Assembly (NCBI RefSeq): GCF_023078275.1
Contig: NC_062975.1
Location: forward strand, 806,001-870,000
Direction of reading: 5' to 3'
DNA: 64,000 nt
DNA from: Leguminivora glycinivorella
Lineage: Eukaryota; Arthropoda; Insecta; Lepidoptera; Tortricidae
Translations under genes and position numbers: made by a program
Shown: piece by piece, positions 23,175-32,946 of the stretch
Position numbering within the stretch: the stretch's first letter is position 1
Layout: each line of letters begins with the position of its first letter
The notes under the pieces: generated by a model
Told to the model about the DNA's origin: nothing
Databases searched by the model: none
What the model saw: the letters and a program-made list of their open reading frames with translations, nothing else

Positions 23175-26100
23175 TTCTTTATTGTGCACATTAAGTAATT
23201 ACATACAACAAATAAGATCAAACAAGAAATTAAGCAACAACAGGCGGTCTTATCGCTAAAAAGCGATCTCTACCAGACAACCTTCGGGTAGTAGAGATCA
23301 ATGTAACGGAGAAATATAAGGGTAGCAAAAAATAAGTGGTGTGAGAGAAAAAAAAAAAAAAACCAGCACAAGTAACTACGTAGAAATATACATACTAATA
23401 TAAGTTATATATAGATATACATACATACACATACATAAACATAATATTATATATACATATAAAAAAGCAACAGAATAACATGTTTAAGAAGTTTAAGGAA
23501 GTGACAGATAGTGTAATTTCAGTTGAGCCTTAAAAATTGGGAGAGATTTGGCACGCCTTAGATCAGACGGCAGAGCATTCCACAACCGAATCGCTTGAAA
23601 GGTAAAAGAGTCGTTATAGAATTTAGAAGAAGAGGAAACTTGGGCAAGTAGGTGATTCTGGGCGCACCTTAAAGATGAAAGATATTTGAAGCGCTCCTTC
23701 AGGTAGAGCGGGGTGGAGGGGTTGAAAAGTATACCGTACAATTGAGCGAGAATATGAGAATTGCGTCGCAGACGTATAGGCAGCCACTTGAGCTGCGAAC
23801 GATAATAAGAGACATGATCATACTTTCGCAAGCCATAAATGAACCGAATACATACATTCTGAAGACGTTCGAGTTTGCTAAGTTGCTCTTCAGAAAGATC
23901 AGGGTAGCTTATATCTGCATAATCTAAAATCGGGAGAAGCAAAGTATGAGCTAGAGCAATTTTGGTCGAATAAGGTAAAAGGTTACGTAGTCGCCGTAAG
24001 GATCCTATTGCAGCAAACATTTTCCTACTTACCTCTTTCATCTGAGGAATCCAAGACAGAGTACGGTCCATTATTATACCTAAATTTTTTACTTCAGATG
24101 AATAAGGAATTAAAGTGCCGTTAAACGAAATCCTAGGTAAATCGGAAAAATTGATCCGACAGATAAGTTTCTGACTACCAATAATGATAGCTTGCGTTTT
24201 AGATGGATTGACTATAAGACCGTAGCGGTTACTCCAATCTAAAATGTTTTCTAAATCATTATTTGTAGTGTTAATAAGGGATGGGAGATCGTCAAGCACA
24301 CCCTGTGAATAAATTTGCAAATCATCGGCATACAAGTGATAAAAAGAGGTAAGGTTGTTGGTGATAGAGTTAATAAAAATTGAAAAGAGAAGAGGAGATA
24401 GAACGCCACCTTGCGGAACGCCAGCAAGAGTGCTACACCAAGAGGAATGTGCATCTTCGATTTTAATTCTCTGCCGACGGTCAACAAGGTAACTTCTAAA
24501 CCAGTTAAGAGCCGGAGTAGTTAAATTTAGAGAGTTTAACACTGAAATAAGAATATCGAAATCGACGGTATTAAACGCGTTACTGAAATCCAACAACGTT
24601 AATACCGTCACCATCCGCTTGTCCATTCCAGATCGGATGTCATCAGTGATTTTGATTAGTGATGTGACCGTACTATGGCCAGAACGGAAGCCGGATTGAA
24701 AAGGGTTCATGAGGCTTTCTCTATTTAAATAAGAAGTGAGTTGTTGATGAACTAAGCGCTCGAGAACTTTAGAAAGAAAGGGAAGAATAGATATGGGACG
24801 GTAGTCAGTGAAAGAAGAAGGATTAGATTTTTTAGGTAAAGGGACAATGTAAGCTTCTTTCCACAGCATTGGAAAAATACCCGAAGAAATTGAAGAATTG
24901 AGAATGTGGGTAATGATGGGAAGAAGGAGATCAAGTAGCGGTAGGATCATATTACGGCTCACATTGTCCACACCAATAGCATTGGAAGATATCGATAGTA
25001 AATTTTTCTTGACATCACATTCGGAGAATTCTGAAAAGGAAAATTTAGAAGAAACAGAAGTAGTAACGTTAGAGAGATAGTCGAGTGTTTGAGCCTTAGC
25101 CGGCCCACTGAAGGTAGTAGAAGCAGAGAAATGCTGGTTGAGTAAGTTGAGATCAACATCTTTATTCACAGGGGAATGCTGAGATTTTCCCACACCTAAA
25201 GTTTTAAGGAATTTCCAGGTCTTAGAGGGATCACCATTTTCGATAGAACTATGAATGTGACGTCTCTGGGCATCCCGACAAGCAGTGCTGCATCTATTGC
25301 GTAGCGAATGGTATTTTTCCTTATTTCTATCAGATGGATTAGTTCTATATCTCGATTTGGCCACATTTTTCTTAGAAATTAAGGAACGTATACTTTCGGT
25401 CAACCAAGGAGCCGGTAAATGCTTAATTTTAACAGGGCGAATTGGGGCATGTGTATCATAAAGCTGTAATAGAAGAGAGTTAAACAAAAGAAGCTTGTCA
25501 TTGACATCACTAGCCCTAAATATCATGTCCCAATCCACTCGAAGAGCATCATCGCACAACCTCTCCACACTCATTCTACGAAAACTGCGTTGCAACAAAA
25601 TTCTAGGTTTTGGTTTAGGTGGTCTAATTCTATAGGATAGTAGAAGTAGATCGTGGTATGAAAATTCCACCGCTGAATATTGCTCGTATTTAACTACATG
25701 ACTAGAAGAGGAAACAAGAGTGAGATCCAATAAAGAAGGGGAGCAATTAGGAAAGTTGTGAGTAGGCCCAGACGGGAGGATAGTTAGGTTGCAAGCTCCA
25801 GCTAAGGAATTCAATGCATTGGATCGGTAATCATTCTTAAGCAAACATGTATTAAAATCACCCATAATGATATGATGATTGAATGAAGGCATAAGGTCTT
25901 CTAGGAGTTTCTCAAGCGAGGAAAAGTAATTTATATTCAAAGACGGAGAATAAAAAACACCCAGAAGAACCTTTGTATGGGATAAGGAAACATCTAGAAA
26001 TAAATGTTCGGCTTCGTTTGAGCAAGGGGGCGACACACTGACAATAGAGAAAGGGATGTTAGATCGAAGATAAATTGCAACCCCACCACCGCCTCTACCA

Positions 26101-26420
26101 GAACGGTCATTCCGCACCAACTGAAATCCTGGTAAGGAATACGAGGTAGAAGGTAGACATGGTTTAAGCCAAGACTCAGATACAAGAATTGCGTGTATGT
26201 TATTCAGGTCAAACGTTAATAAAAGATCTTTATAATGGGCAGGAATACTCTGCGCGTTGATATGCGCAACATTAAAGTTTTTAGGCACGTCATTCAGTTG
26301 TCCGTCAAGAAAATCATGAAGTGAAGGAGAAAGACTATGAAAGCTGTCGTCGTCTTTACCGGACGAAAAAGAAATATATTCATCACTATCACTGTCGCAA
26401 GCTAAACTACATAGTGTCAT
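23146..26420 (-). mobile_element. Jockey/CR1-type LINE with intact ORF2
   Basis: A minus-strand non-LTR retrotransposon: ORF2 (26420 down to 23493), then a 3' UTR that ends near 23146-23172 in an ATT/AAT microsatellite, a usual terminus for these LINEs. No ORF1 (CCHC gag-like) is found upstream; the 5' flank (26421-26520) is simple AT-rich sequence, so the copy is probably 5'-truncated. No clear target-site duplication could be fixed because both flanks are AT-rich. Confidence 0.8.
23493..26420 (-). CDS. LINE ORF2: endonuclease and reverse transcriptase
   Basis: This 975-residue ORF has no interruption. Residues about 48-265 form an apurinic-like endonuclease domain with HINAQS (53-58), SESWL (81-85), GDFN (187-190), LLDLTLVS (230-237) and a catalytic-histidine segment SYHD (254-257). 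Residues about 520-760 form the reverse transcriptase, with DYRPIS (539-544), the first aspartate in DFSNAF (611), GVPQGGVLSP (667-676) and the catalytic YADD (697-700). It would nick target DNA and copy its own RNA at the nick (target-primed reverse transcription). The ATG at 26420 is in frame but may not be the native start, because the N-terminal 45 residues are acidic and serine-rich with no domain. The family is Jockey- or CR1-like, judged from the RT style. Confidence 0.85.
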   Translation of the reverse strand: MTLCSLACDSDSDEYISFSSGKDDDSFHSLSPSLHDFLDGQLNDVPKNFNVAHINAQSIPAHYKDLLLTFDLNNIHAILVSESWLKPCLPSTSYSLPGFQLVRNDRSGRGGGGVAIYLRSNIPFSIVSVSPPCSNEAEHLFLDVSLSHTKVLLGVFYSPSLNINYFSSLEKLLEDLMPSFNHHIIMGDFNTCLLKNDYRSNALNSLAGACNLTILPSGPTHNFPNCSPSLLDLTLVSSSSHVVKYEQYSAVEFSYHDLLLLSYRIRPPKPKPRILLQRSFRRMSVERLCDDALRVDWDMIFRASDVNDKLLLFNSLLLQLYDTHAPIRPVKIKHLPAPWLTESIRSLISKKNVAKSRYRTNPSDRNKEKYHSLRNRCSTACRDAQRRHIHSSIENGDPSKTWKFLKTLGVGKSQHSPVNKDVDLNLLNQHFSASTTFSGPAKAQTLDYLSNVTTSVSSKFSFSEFSECDVKKNLLSISSNAIGVDNVSRNMILPLLDLLLPIITHILNSSISSGIFPMLWKEAYIVPLPKKSNPSSFTDYRPISILPFLSKVLERLVHQQLTSYLNRESLMNPFQSGFRSGHSTVTSLIKITDDIRSGMDKRMVTVLTLLDFSNAFNTVDFDILISVLNSLNLTTPALNWFRSYLVDRRQRIKIEDAHSSWCSTLAGVPQGGVLSPLLFSIFINSITNNLTSFYHLYADDLQIYSQGVLDDLPSLINTTNNDLENILDWSNRYGLIVNPSKTQAIIIGSQKLICRINFSDLPRISFNGTLIPYSSEVKNLGIIMDRTLSWIPQMKEVSRKMFAAIGSLRRLRNLLPYSTKIALAHTLLLPILDYADISYPDLSEEQLSKLERLQNVCIRFIYGLRKYDHVSYYRSQLKWLPIRLRRNSHILAQLYGILFNPSTPLYLKERFKYLSSLRCAQNHLLAQVSSSSKFYNDSFTFQAIRLWNALPSDLRRAKSLPIFKAQLKLHYLSLP

Positions 26421-27001
26421 ACAAATAAAATAAAATTATATTTTATATAATATAAAAATAATAATAATAAAATATATATATATATATAGAAAATACGTCT
26501 AAATCTCATTCTACTACCCGCCAGCAGTAAAAACATTACAAGTTTACTTACAAGATTTATAAAATCTAACCACAAAAAAAAAAACGATTTAAAAAACGTT
26601 ATTAAAACAGTTAAAAGTAACGAAACGTTTCTATTTACACCCTGGCAACATTATCAAGTTTCAAAGAAAAGTCATCTGAGGAACGTCTGTCAGTACTGTC
26701 ACTGTCAAGCAATATTTATGGCTGTCAATATTTCTTTCACTAGTATTGCGCGTAAAATGTACATGTAGTAAAATATTGGAAATCGTTGGATTGGGTCGTG
26801 AAAAACGGAAAAGATGAAACGACTAAAATAAATGAACTCAATAAAACTGTTGAACTCAGTTATACTAAAGTTGAGACACATGTGATCAGAAACTTTCGTA
26901 CGGATATAGAGAACGGGAATGCGGCAACTTCGTTTAGCGAAACATGGTTTTTATGTACTGAGAAAATGGGAAAAGACAGAAATATAGTACTTACATGATT
27001 A
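26421..27001. other. AT-rich flank
   Basis: Contains (AAT)n and (AT)n runs near 26456-26490. A 70-codon frame at 26786-26998 has no recognised domain and is not called. Confidence 0.5.
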
Positions 27002-27122
27002 TTTAAAACACTCCCTTTCGTGTTTTTCAGTTATCGCCACTCGTTTTGAACTTCCCCTTTTCCACAAAGGTTAAGTTCAAAACGAGTAGCGTTAACTGAA
27101 AAACACGAAAGGGAGTGTTTTA
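27002..27122. repeat. 120-bp near-perfect palindrome
   Basis: Arms of about 52 bp: tttaaaacactccctttcgt at the left edge and its exact complement at the right edge, with cgttttgaactt and aagttcaaaacg near the centre. The loop is about 15 bases. It could be a tiny fold-back MITE or a hairpin RNA source. Confidence 0.75.
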
Positions 27123-27359
27123 AATCTGTATCACACCTCGGACACTGGCGATCAAATATTAAAAGAGGCGCATTCCTAGCACACAGTCTAAGCTCGTGTA
27201 GGTGAACGCGTACTATGCTTTTATGAGTGAAATATGACATTTCGACTGTTCGTGTTTTTGACAGGCGGTAACTGTGAGGTAACCGAGAGGGGGTGGGCGG
27301 CACTTTCAGCGGGGAGCGGGAGTGGCCATACTGTACGATAGTACTCTTTATTATACTGT

Positions 27360-27445
27360 GTCTGTATTGTACGACGTTTTTCAGTACATATGGCCCTTTG
27401 AAGTTTCGATGTGACAAGAAATGTACTACTTTGTTCACTAGTACG
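27360..27445 (+). repeat. Dispersed repeat family D1, copy 2
   Basis: Shares tgtacgacgtttttcagtac, tttgaagtttcgatgtgac and cactagtacg with 15815-15900. The 135-codon minus frame that overlaps it and the palindrome is not a gene. Confidence 0.45.
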
Positions 27446-27527
27446 ATAAAACAGGAATAATAAAAATAGTTTTTCTGGACATATATTTTTTAACGTAGTA
27501 ATTCACGTTTGGTCACAGACAAAGACA

Positions 27528-27812
27528 TATGTAACTCCGTATAGACGGATAAATGTATAAAATCTAAGAAAGAAACGTACCTCAAATCCATAGAGAAAAA
27601 GGTGCAGTGGCCTAGATGGTGTTACACCTTTGGGGAACGCTCGGCTAGATGCCGCTAATGTCAATATTTGACATTTTCACACATATCAAGCTAACAATAT
27701 GGCCCAAATTGTCAAAACTGAGGTTTTAAAGTTTCAGAACTGTGTCGAGAGATGGCAATCTATGCACTGTGATTACACATTTTACTTTGACAGTAACTCT
27801 TTATAATACTCG
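27528..27812 (-). repeat. Dispersed repeat E, uninterrupted copy
   Basis: This is the reverse complement of the two sides of 47315-48470: gtaactccgtatagacgg, gaacgctcggctagatg and gtcgagagatggcaatct all match. At 47.4 kb the same repeat is split by an 855-bp element, so this copy shows the unoccupied state. Confidence 0.75.
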
Positions 27813-28244
27813 ATCCTCTTTGGTCACAGTATATAAAAGAATACTTTCGTATGGTTTGGTGTTGAACTGATAACTTTGCAACCCATAGCCAAACAGTCAC
27901 CGACCGTATATCAAACTTAAGTATAGAATTTATCTCCAATGTTTATCCAAACTTTATTGAGCAAATATAAGTGATATATTCATAAGCACGGCTCACAACA
28001 AACACAAGAACCCCATTAACTTCCTCACTACGGGCTTAATAACAACGCTTATTTATTTAGGGGCTCTCGGTATAAGTTTGTCAATGTATACTACGTACCT
28101 AGCTCTAGCTACTTATTTATTTCTGGGTCGTTGACATATAGTTGTGATTATCTATCTTGAATAAACGATAATAATAAGTTTATATCCTCCATAGTCCAAT
28201 CAACATTTTTTGAAAGTACATATTTATTTAAAAAAACTTTTATT

Positions 28245-28345
28245 GTGTTACTAAGTGCTCCTACTGCCGGGCAAAGGCCTCCCCTCTTTTCCGCCACTCA
28301 ACCTTATCGCTTGCACTTTCCCGATTCGGATAAAATGTTTCCAAA
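28245..28345 (-). pseudogene. RTE-like LINE C-terminal remnant
   Basis: Reading the minus strand gives DDLETFYPNRESASDKVEWR followed by a KRGEAFARQ-like end and a stop, the typical last residues of an RTE-like ORF2. About 30 codons remain. Confidence 0.6.
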
Positions 28346-28792
28346 TCGTCGCACCATATATCTCCTTAATATAATTTTTAAAAAATGCTTCCGGGTATCT
28401 AGAGCAAAAAAAAATACCGCAAAATTTGTTCAGTGCCGTGAGCCAAAACTTGTCACTATGAATGAAGGAGAAAAAAAAATTTTGGCAGACATCCTAAACT
28501 TTTTCTCCGGAGCCCTAAATACAAATTGAAATGGAAAGCACCAAAAATAACAAAAGTAAAGCGTGAAGTTTCCTCAAAAACGATATCCCATATCCCTGCA
28601 ATATTATTCTGCGGTGGTTGTTTCCGGCACCGAGCTACATCCGATGTGAGGTGTGAGCAAACACTGCCCCCGGACTTCCTTGTCACCCTTGTCAATCTGT
28701 AGTGCCTTTTGTATTTATTTTCATTCTCCACGGATAACATTTTCACAATTTATACGAGTATGCATATAAAAATGACGTATGAAAACACCTAT

Positions 28793-28916
28793 TAAACTAT
28801 AGTACATGACGATACAAGTGCGGAAAAGAGGAAGCTCGAAATGAGTGTTCGGTTGTTTTAAATCGACACGAGTTACGAATTTCCTTTTTGCACGTGTACC
28901 GTACGACGTTTTTCAG
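28793..28916 (+). repeat. Dispersed repeat family D1, copy 3, truncated
   Basis: Matches copy 1 through tacgaatttcctttttgc and cgtacgacgtttttcag. It ends where MITE family C starts with gccccgcagccgaatggc. Confidence 0.5.
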
Positions 28917-29065
28917 GCCCCGCAGCCGAATGGCATTTCTCCGACGCAAAACGAAAACGAAACGAAAAGGTAGTCTGGCTCTGTCGCGCCAATACGCAAG
29001 AGCGATAGAGATAGATATCTACGAGCGTTTCGTTACGTGAGCGTTTCGTGAGCGTTTGTGCATTC
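28917..29065 (-). repeat. Fold-back MITE family C, copy 5
   Basis: Left end gccccgcagccgaatggcat, core ggctctgtcgcgccaatacg, right end gagcgtttgtgcattcgg. It sits between repeat D1 and a SINE. Confidence 0.65.
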
Positions 29066-29170
29066 GGGTTCGAATCCTGGTAAGCGCATTTATTTGTGTG
29101 ATGAGCATCTGAGTCATGGATGTTTGTCTTCTTGAGCTTACCGTGGGACTCAGTCAATCTGTGTAAGAAT
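29066..29170 (+). mobile_element. tRNA-headed SINE family S2, partial
   Basis: Begins inside the head with a perfect B-box-like GGTTCGAATCC, continues gtaagcgcatttatttgtg and gagtcatggatgttt, and reaches cagtcaatctgtgtaagaat. The rest (gtcctataat) resumes at 29440 after an inserted retroposon. The A-box half is missing, apparently replaced by MITE C. Confidence 0.6.
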
Positions 29171-29426
29171 ACATACATACATACAATCACGCCTGTATTC
29201 CATAAAGGGGTAGGCAGAACACATGAAACTATTAAAGCTTCAGTGCCACTCTTGGCAAATAAGGGGTTGAAAGAAAACGAAACTGTGACATTGCAGTGAC
29301 AAGTTGCCAGCCTCTCGCCTACGCCACAATTTAACCCATATCCCATAGTCGCCTCCTACGACACCCACGGGAAGAAAGGGGGTGGTGAAATTATTCTTAA
29401 CCCGTCACCACACATCAGGCTTAGGC
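29171..29426 (-). mobile_element. Retroposon F inserted in SINE S2
   Basis: 256 bp flanked by a 13-bp direct repeat, tctgtgtaagaat (29158-29170 and 29427-29439). Its left edge is (ACAT)n, so in minus orientation it ends with a (TGTA)n tail, as retroposons do. A degenerate second copy lies at 47065-47235 (gtattccc, gtttgaaagaaaac, cgcc..accacaat). No ORF. Confidence 0.7.
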
Positions 29427-29735
29427 TCTGTGTAAGAATGTCCTATAATAAAAAAAAATTGTTGTTCACTTAAGGTTCAGTTGAGATAGTTGAGATTGTT
29501 CACTATGAGAATGTTCATGGAACAAGGGGTCGAAGCTCAATGTGGATTACAAATATTTGTGATAGGTAATTGTATAAAAATCCAAATTGCACATAAAAGT
29601 TCCTTTATTTTATGACACTCATCCCTTACGAACTCGTATTTTCTTTTAACATACGGCCAGATATTAACGGGTCCCCGGAGTAAAACAAAAGAGCCCTAAA
29701 ACACTTTTTATATTCCTAACATTGACATTATCAGG

Positions 29736-29890
29736 GCTCGTAGTCGAATGGCATTTCTGCGACGCGAAACGCCACAGAAACGCCGCAGAAATGTAGTCTG
29801 GCTCTGTCGCGCCAATACGCAATAACGATAGGGATAGATAGGTACAAAACAGATGTCATCGTGACTGTTTGTGCTACGCACACTGGATAA
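29736..29890 (-). repeat. Fold-back MITE family C, copy 6
   Basis: Contains cgaatggcatttctgcgacg, then ccacagaaacgccgcagaaa, then gtctggctctgtcgcgccaa. The right half is more diverged. Confidence 0.6.
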
Positions 29891-30362
29891 CTAGCCAACG
29901 TTACAAGCGCTTACACTTCGTAAGTGGATCGTATATCTTAGATAGCTGTCCCTATCGCTCGTCTGACTGCGTTTCGATTCCCATGTAGTGTTCGAACGGT
30001 TGTCACTTCGACTAGGTCGTGAATCGTCTACATGGGCATATTATATATTATATAGGTAAGGTACTACTATTCCCGACGGACGTCGTTTCAATAAAGACGT
30101 CTTTTCGAGCGGAAAATTTCTAATTTATCGGTGTAAAATATCGGGATTCCATTAAATATCATTTGGAGGACTGCGTAATAATTTGGTTTGTAATTGATTG
30201 AATCTTCTTTATATTCAAAGATTTTTTCGTTTGACTACATTAAATTTACAATTTTACTAATAATTAAGTACATGATATACCTATAAACTAAACATGTCGT
30301 TATAATTAATTTATGTAAAAATCGTTTGCGGTTGACGATACAAAAACAAAATTTGTTACTGT
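29891..30362. other. Non-coding gap
   Basis: No gene or structured repeat is supported in this stretch. Confidence 0.45.
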
Positions 30363-30582
30363 GACAACTAATCCCAAGATTTGGCGTAGGCACTAGTTTT
30401 ACGAAAGCGACTGCCATCTGACCTTCCAAGGAACTAGGCCTTATTGGAATTAGTCCGGTTTCCTCACGATGTTTCCTTCACCGAAAAGCGACTGGTAAAT
30501 ATCAAATGATATTTCGCACATATTAAGTTCCGAAAAACTCATTGGTACGAACCGGGGTTCGAACCCGCGACCTCCTCCTAAA
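30363..30582 (-). mobile_element. tRNA-derived SINE family S1, minus copy
   Basis: This is the complement of the SINE at 31153-31476: ctaatcccaagatttggcg, gactgccatctgacctt and agtccggtttcctcacg match in order. A B-box-like GGTTCGAACCC (complement at about 30556-30567) marks the tRNA-derived head. The A-box part is lost. Confidence 0.7.
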
Positions 30583-30616
30583 TAGGCCAGTATCAGAAAG
30601 TGAAATTATAGAACAA

Positions 30617-30750
30617 CTACTTAAAGCAAGAGTTAATAGGTATCTCATAGGTAAGCGTGCTCCACCGTAGACCGCATCATCACTTACCATCAGGTGTGAT
30701 CGTGGTCAAACGTCTACCTATTCATACTAAAAAAAACAAAAAAAAAATAC
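30617..30750 (+). pseudogene. LINE C-terminal fragment with poly(A)
   Basis: The frame reads ARVNRYLIGKRAPP then stop, followed by a UTR nearly identical to that at 4517-4583 and an A-rich tail. It is a second, shorter copy of the same LINE family. Confidence 0.6.
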
Positions 30751-31152
30751 TTAATATCTTGCTTATTTCGAGCCAGATAGCTCCCAATTCAAATGAAAGT
30801 GATAAAATCTGCCTTTAAAGTTTTCTTTGTCTAACTATACTAACTATGCCAATAAAACAATTGAATTTCATTTTATGTAATACTTCGGTTCTTTCACTCA
30901 ATTTAAAAAGTGTGCAAAGGTTGTAAAGGAAATGTAAGCATTACTGCACGTAAAAAGCAAAGTGGCTCTTTAAGCAGAAAAAATAAAAGTACGCTCCACC
31001 GGTCTAGAAGCGAGTGTTGCATATTCATTGTAATTATAAATTCATGCTTTATAAGGCGCGGGTTAGACGCTCAGCCGCGGGCTTTGCACACAGGGTATAC
31101 CTAGCCTACATCACAGTCGCTAACGTTTTTTTAATCATATGCGTATCGACAG

Positions 31153-31476
31153 TTGGCAGCCTAGCGGTAAGTGCGTGCGACTTTCGTTCTGGAGGTCGCG
31201 GGTTCGTACCCCGGCTCGCACCAATGAGTTTTTCACTCATGTGCAAAATGTCATTTGATATTTGCCAGTCGCTTTCTGGTAAAGAAAAACGTCGTGAGGA
31301 AACCGGACTAATTCCAATAAGGTCTAATAGTTACCCTTCGGGTTGGAAGGTCAGATGGCAGACGCTTACGTAAAACTAGTGCCTACGCCAAATCTTGGGA
31401 TTAGTTGTCTAAGTGGACCCCAGGCTCCCATGAGCCGTGGCAAATGCCGGGATAACGCAAGGAGGGATGATGATGA
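31153..31476 (+). mobile_element. tRNA-derived SINE family S1 with RTE-like tail
   Basis: The head has an A-box-like TAGCGGTAAGTG (31162-31173) and a B-box-like GGTTCGTACCC (31201-31211) at tRNA-like spacing. The body continues with gaggaaaccggactaattcc and gatggcagacgcttacg. The tail gcaaatgccgggataacgca ends in (ATG)n, resembling RTE LINE 3' ends. Imperfect direct repeats tgcgtatcgacag (31140-31152) and tgcgtttcgagag (31477-31489) look like an aged target duplication. RNA polymerase III transcription is expected from the boxes. Confidence 0.75.
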
Positions 31477-31889
31477 TGCGTTTCGAGAGTTTCGTAGTGC
31501 AAGCTCTCCTTATCAACTCTTCTGTAGCGGCGCGACAGAGGTTGCGTTTCAATCGCCATATTACAAAATATAAATAATAATGCATAATCCTGGCAGGGTC
31601 GCCATGTTGTGTGGGAAGTTGGGCGTACAATTAAACACAGTGAATGCTGGATAATGACTAAGAATGTATTTAATAAACACGTAATTTATAGTAATACACA
31701 TAGCAAGGTTGCAATATTACTTACTTTTGAACTAACTCCTTACAGGTGTGTTGAGTACTCGACATACGCACGGGAGGAGACGCGCGGGCGGCGGGCGATC
31801 GCGACGTCATCGCGGCAGGCCTGCGAGCAGCGCGCGGCACACACACTCACCTTTACCTACCTCACCGGCAACGGACGAATACCGAATTA
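31477..31889. other. Left flank of the Gypsy element
   Basis: A GC- and CpG-rich patch (31765-31870) lies directly before the 5' LTR. No coding sequence is recognised; the 99-codon frame (31609-31908) runs into the LTR and is not called. Confidence 0.4.
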
Positions 31890-32200
31890 TGTTATGATTT
31901 TTCGGTAATGGTTTCTTAATTGGCAACCTTTTTAATTAGAGTTATTAATATTGGCAACACTAACGTTAGTTTTGACAGCCCGCTGTAAACAGCCAATCAC
32001 AGGCGAGCATTGCGAAACGCCAATCCGACTCGTTTCCGGTTCGGAAGGCGCCATGTTGTTTTTAAAAGAGATTCATTCTTTGGTAGCAGTTGAAGTGTAC
32101 GGACGTGTTCCTAAGTGGTGATGTTAATAATTTAATTGTAATTGTTTATCGGAATAAAATAATAATTGAAATACTAAGACTGTGTTTGAGTGCACGAAAT
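31890..32200 (+). repeat. 5' LTR
   Basis: Begins tgttatgatttttcgg and ends near gtgtttgagtgcacgaaa. It matches the 3' LTR throughout except for one A/T difference near the start (ggtaatgg against ggttatgg) and the absence of a 4-bp ggtc near 32041. The 3' edge is uncertain by a few bases. Confidence 0.85.
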
Positions 32201-32215
32201 CTCAGAAGAGGGGAC
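32199..32215 (+). other. Possible tRNA-Leu-like primer binding site
   Basis: The segment tctcagaagaggggac directly after the 5' LTR resembles the complement of a eukaryotic tRNA-Leu 3' end, with mismatches. The comparison is from general knowledge of tRNA-Leu ends, so this is tentative. Confidence 0.35.
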
Positions 32216-32374
32216 GAACAACGACAAAGCAAGGTATGTTAATTATTAAAAGTGAGCCGTGATAATACTACCTTGCTGCAATTTTAAAAACAAAAGTTTA
32301 ATGTGTATCTTACTAAGATGAGAAGTTAACTTGTGTAACATTACGAGTACAATGCAGTTGGAAGACTTGTTTAG

Positions 32375-32830
32375 AACAAATAGTTGATAGCTAGTGTGCG
32401 ACCATGTGCGTTGCTGCTAGTAGGCCATGTGTGCCTATAGTAGAACAAATAGTTGATAGCTAGTGTGCGACCATGTGCGTTGCTGCTAGTAGGCCATGTG
32501 TGCCTATAGTAGAACAAATAGCTTACGACTAGTGTGTGACCATGTGCGTTGCTGCTAGTAGGCCATGTGTGCCTATAGTAGAACAAATAGCTTATGACTA
32601 GTATGCGACCATGTGCGTTGTTGCTAGTAGGCCATGTGCGCCTGTAGTTGAACAAATAGCTTATGACTAGTATGCGACCATGTGCGTTGTTGCTAGTAGG
32701 CCATGTGCGCCTGTAGTTGAACAAATAGCTTATGACTAGTGTGCGGCCATGTGCGTTGTTGCTAGTAGGCCATGTGCGCCTATAGTGGAACAAATAGCTT
32801 ATGACTAGTGTGCGGCCATGTGCGCCTATG
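32375..32830 (+). repeat. 69-bp tandem repeat array in the Gypsy leader
   Basis: Six full units start at 32375, 32444, 32513, 32582, 32651 and 32720, and a partial seventh runs 32789-32830. Units begin aacaaatag and include accatgtgcgttg and ctagtaggccatgtg. Because 69 is a multiple of 3, the minus strand stays open as a 23-residue repeat. That frame is most likely a by-product, as no start context or family is recognised. Confidence 0.85.
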
Positions 32831-32946
32831 ATCGATTATTTTATTCAGATGCGACCACGTGTGTTGCTTTTAGCAGAACATTTAACTGAATATTTAACTG
32901 GTCATCATCAGTCGGATGACAATTATAAGACTTGATGGCAGACTTG

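Noticed and set aside
27031..27438. 135-codon minus ORF
   Set aside because: Spans a palindrome and a dispersed repeat; no recognisable protein.
31160..31215. tRNA gene
   Set aside because: A and B boxes are present, but the sequence continues into a SINE body with an RTE-like tail and has a second copy at 30.4 kb.
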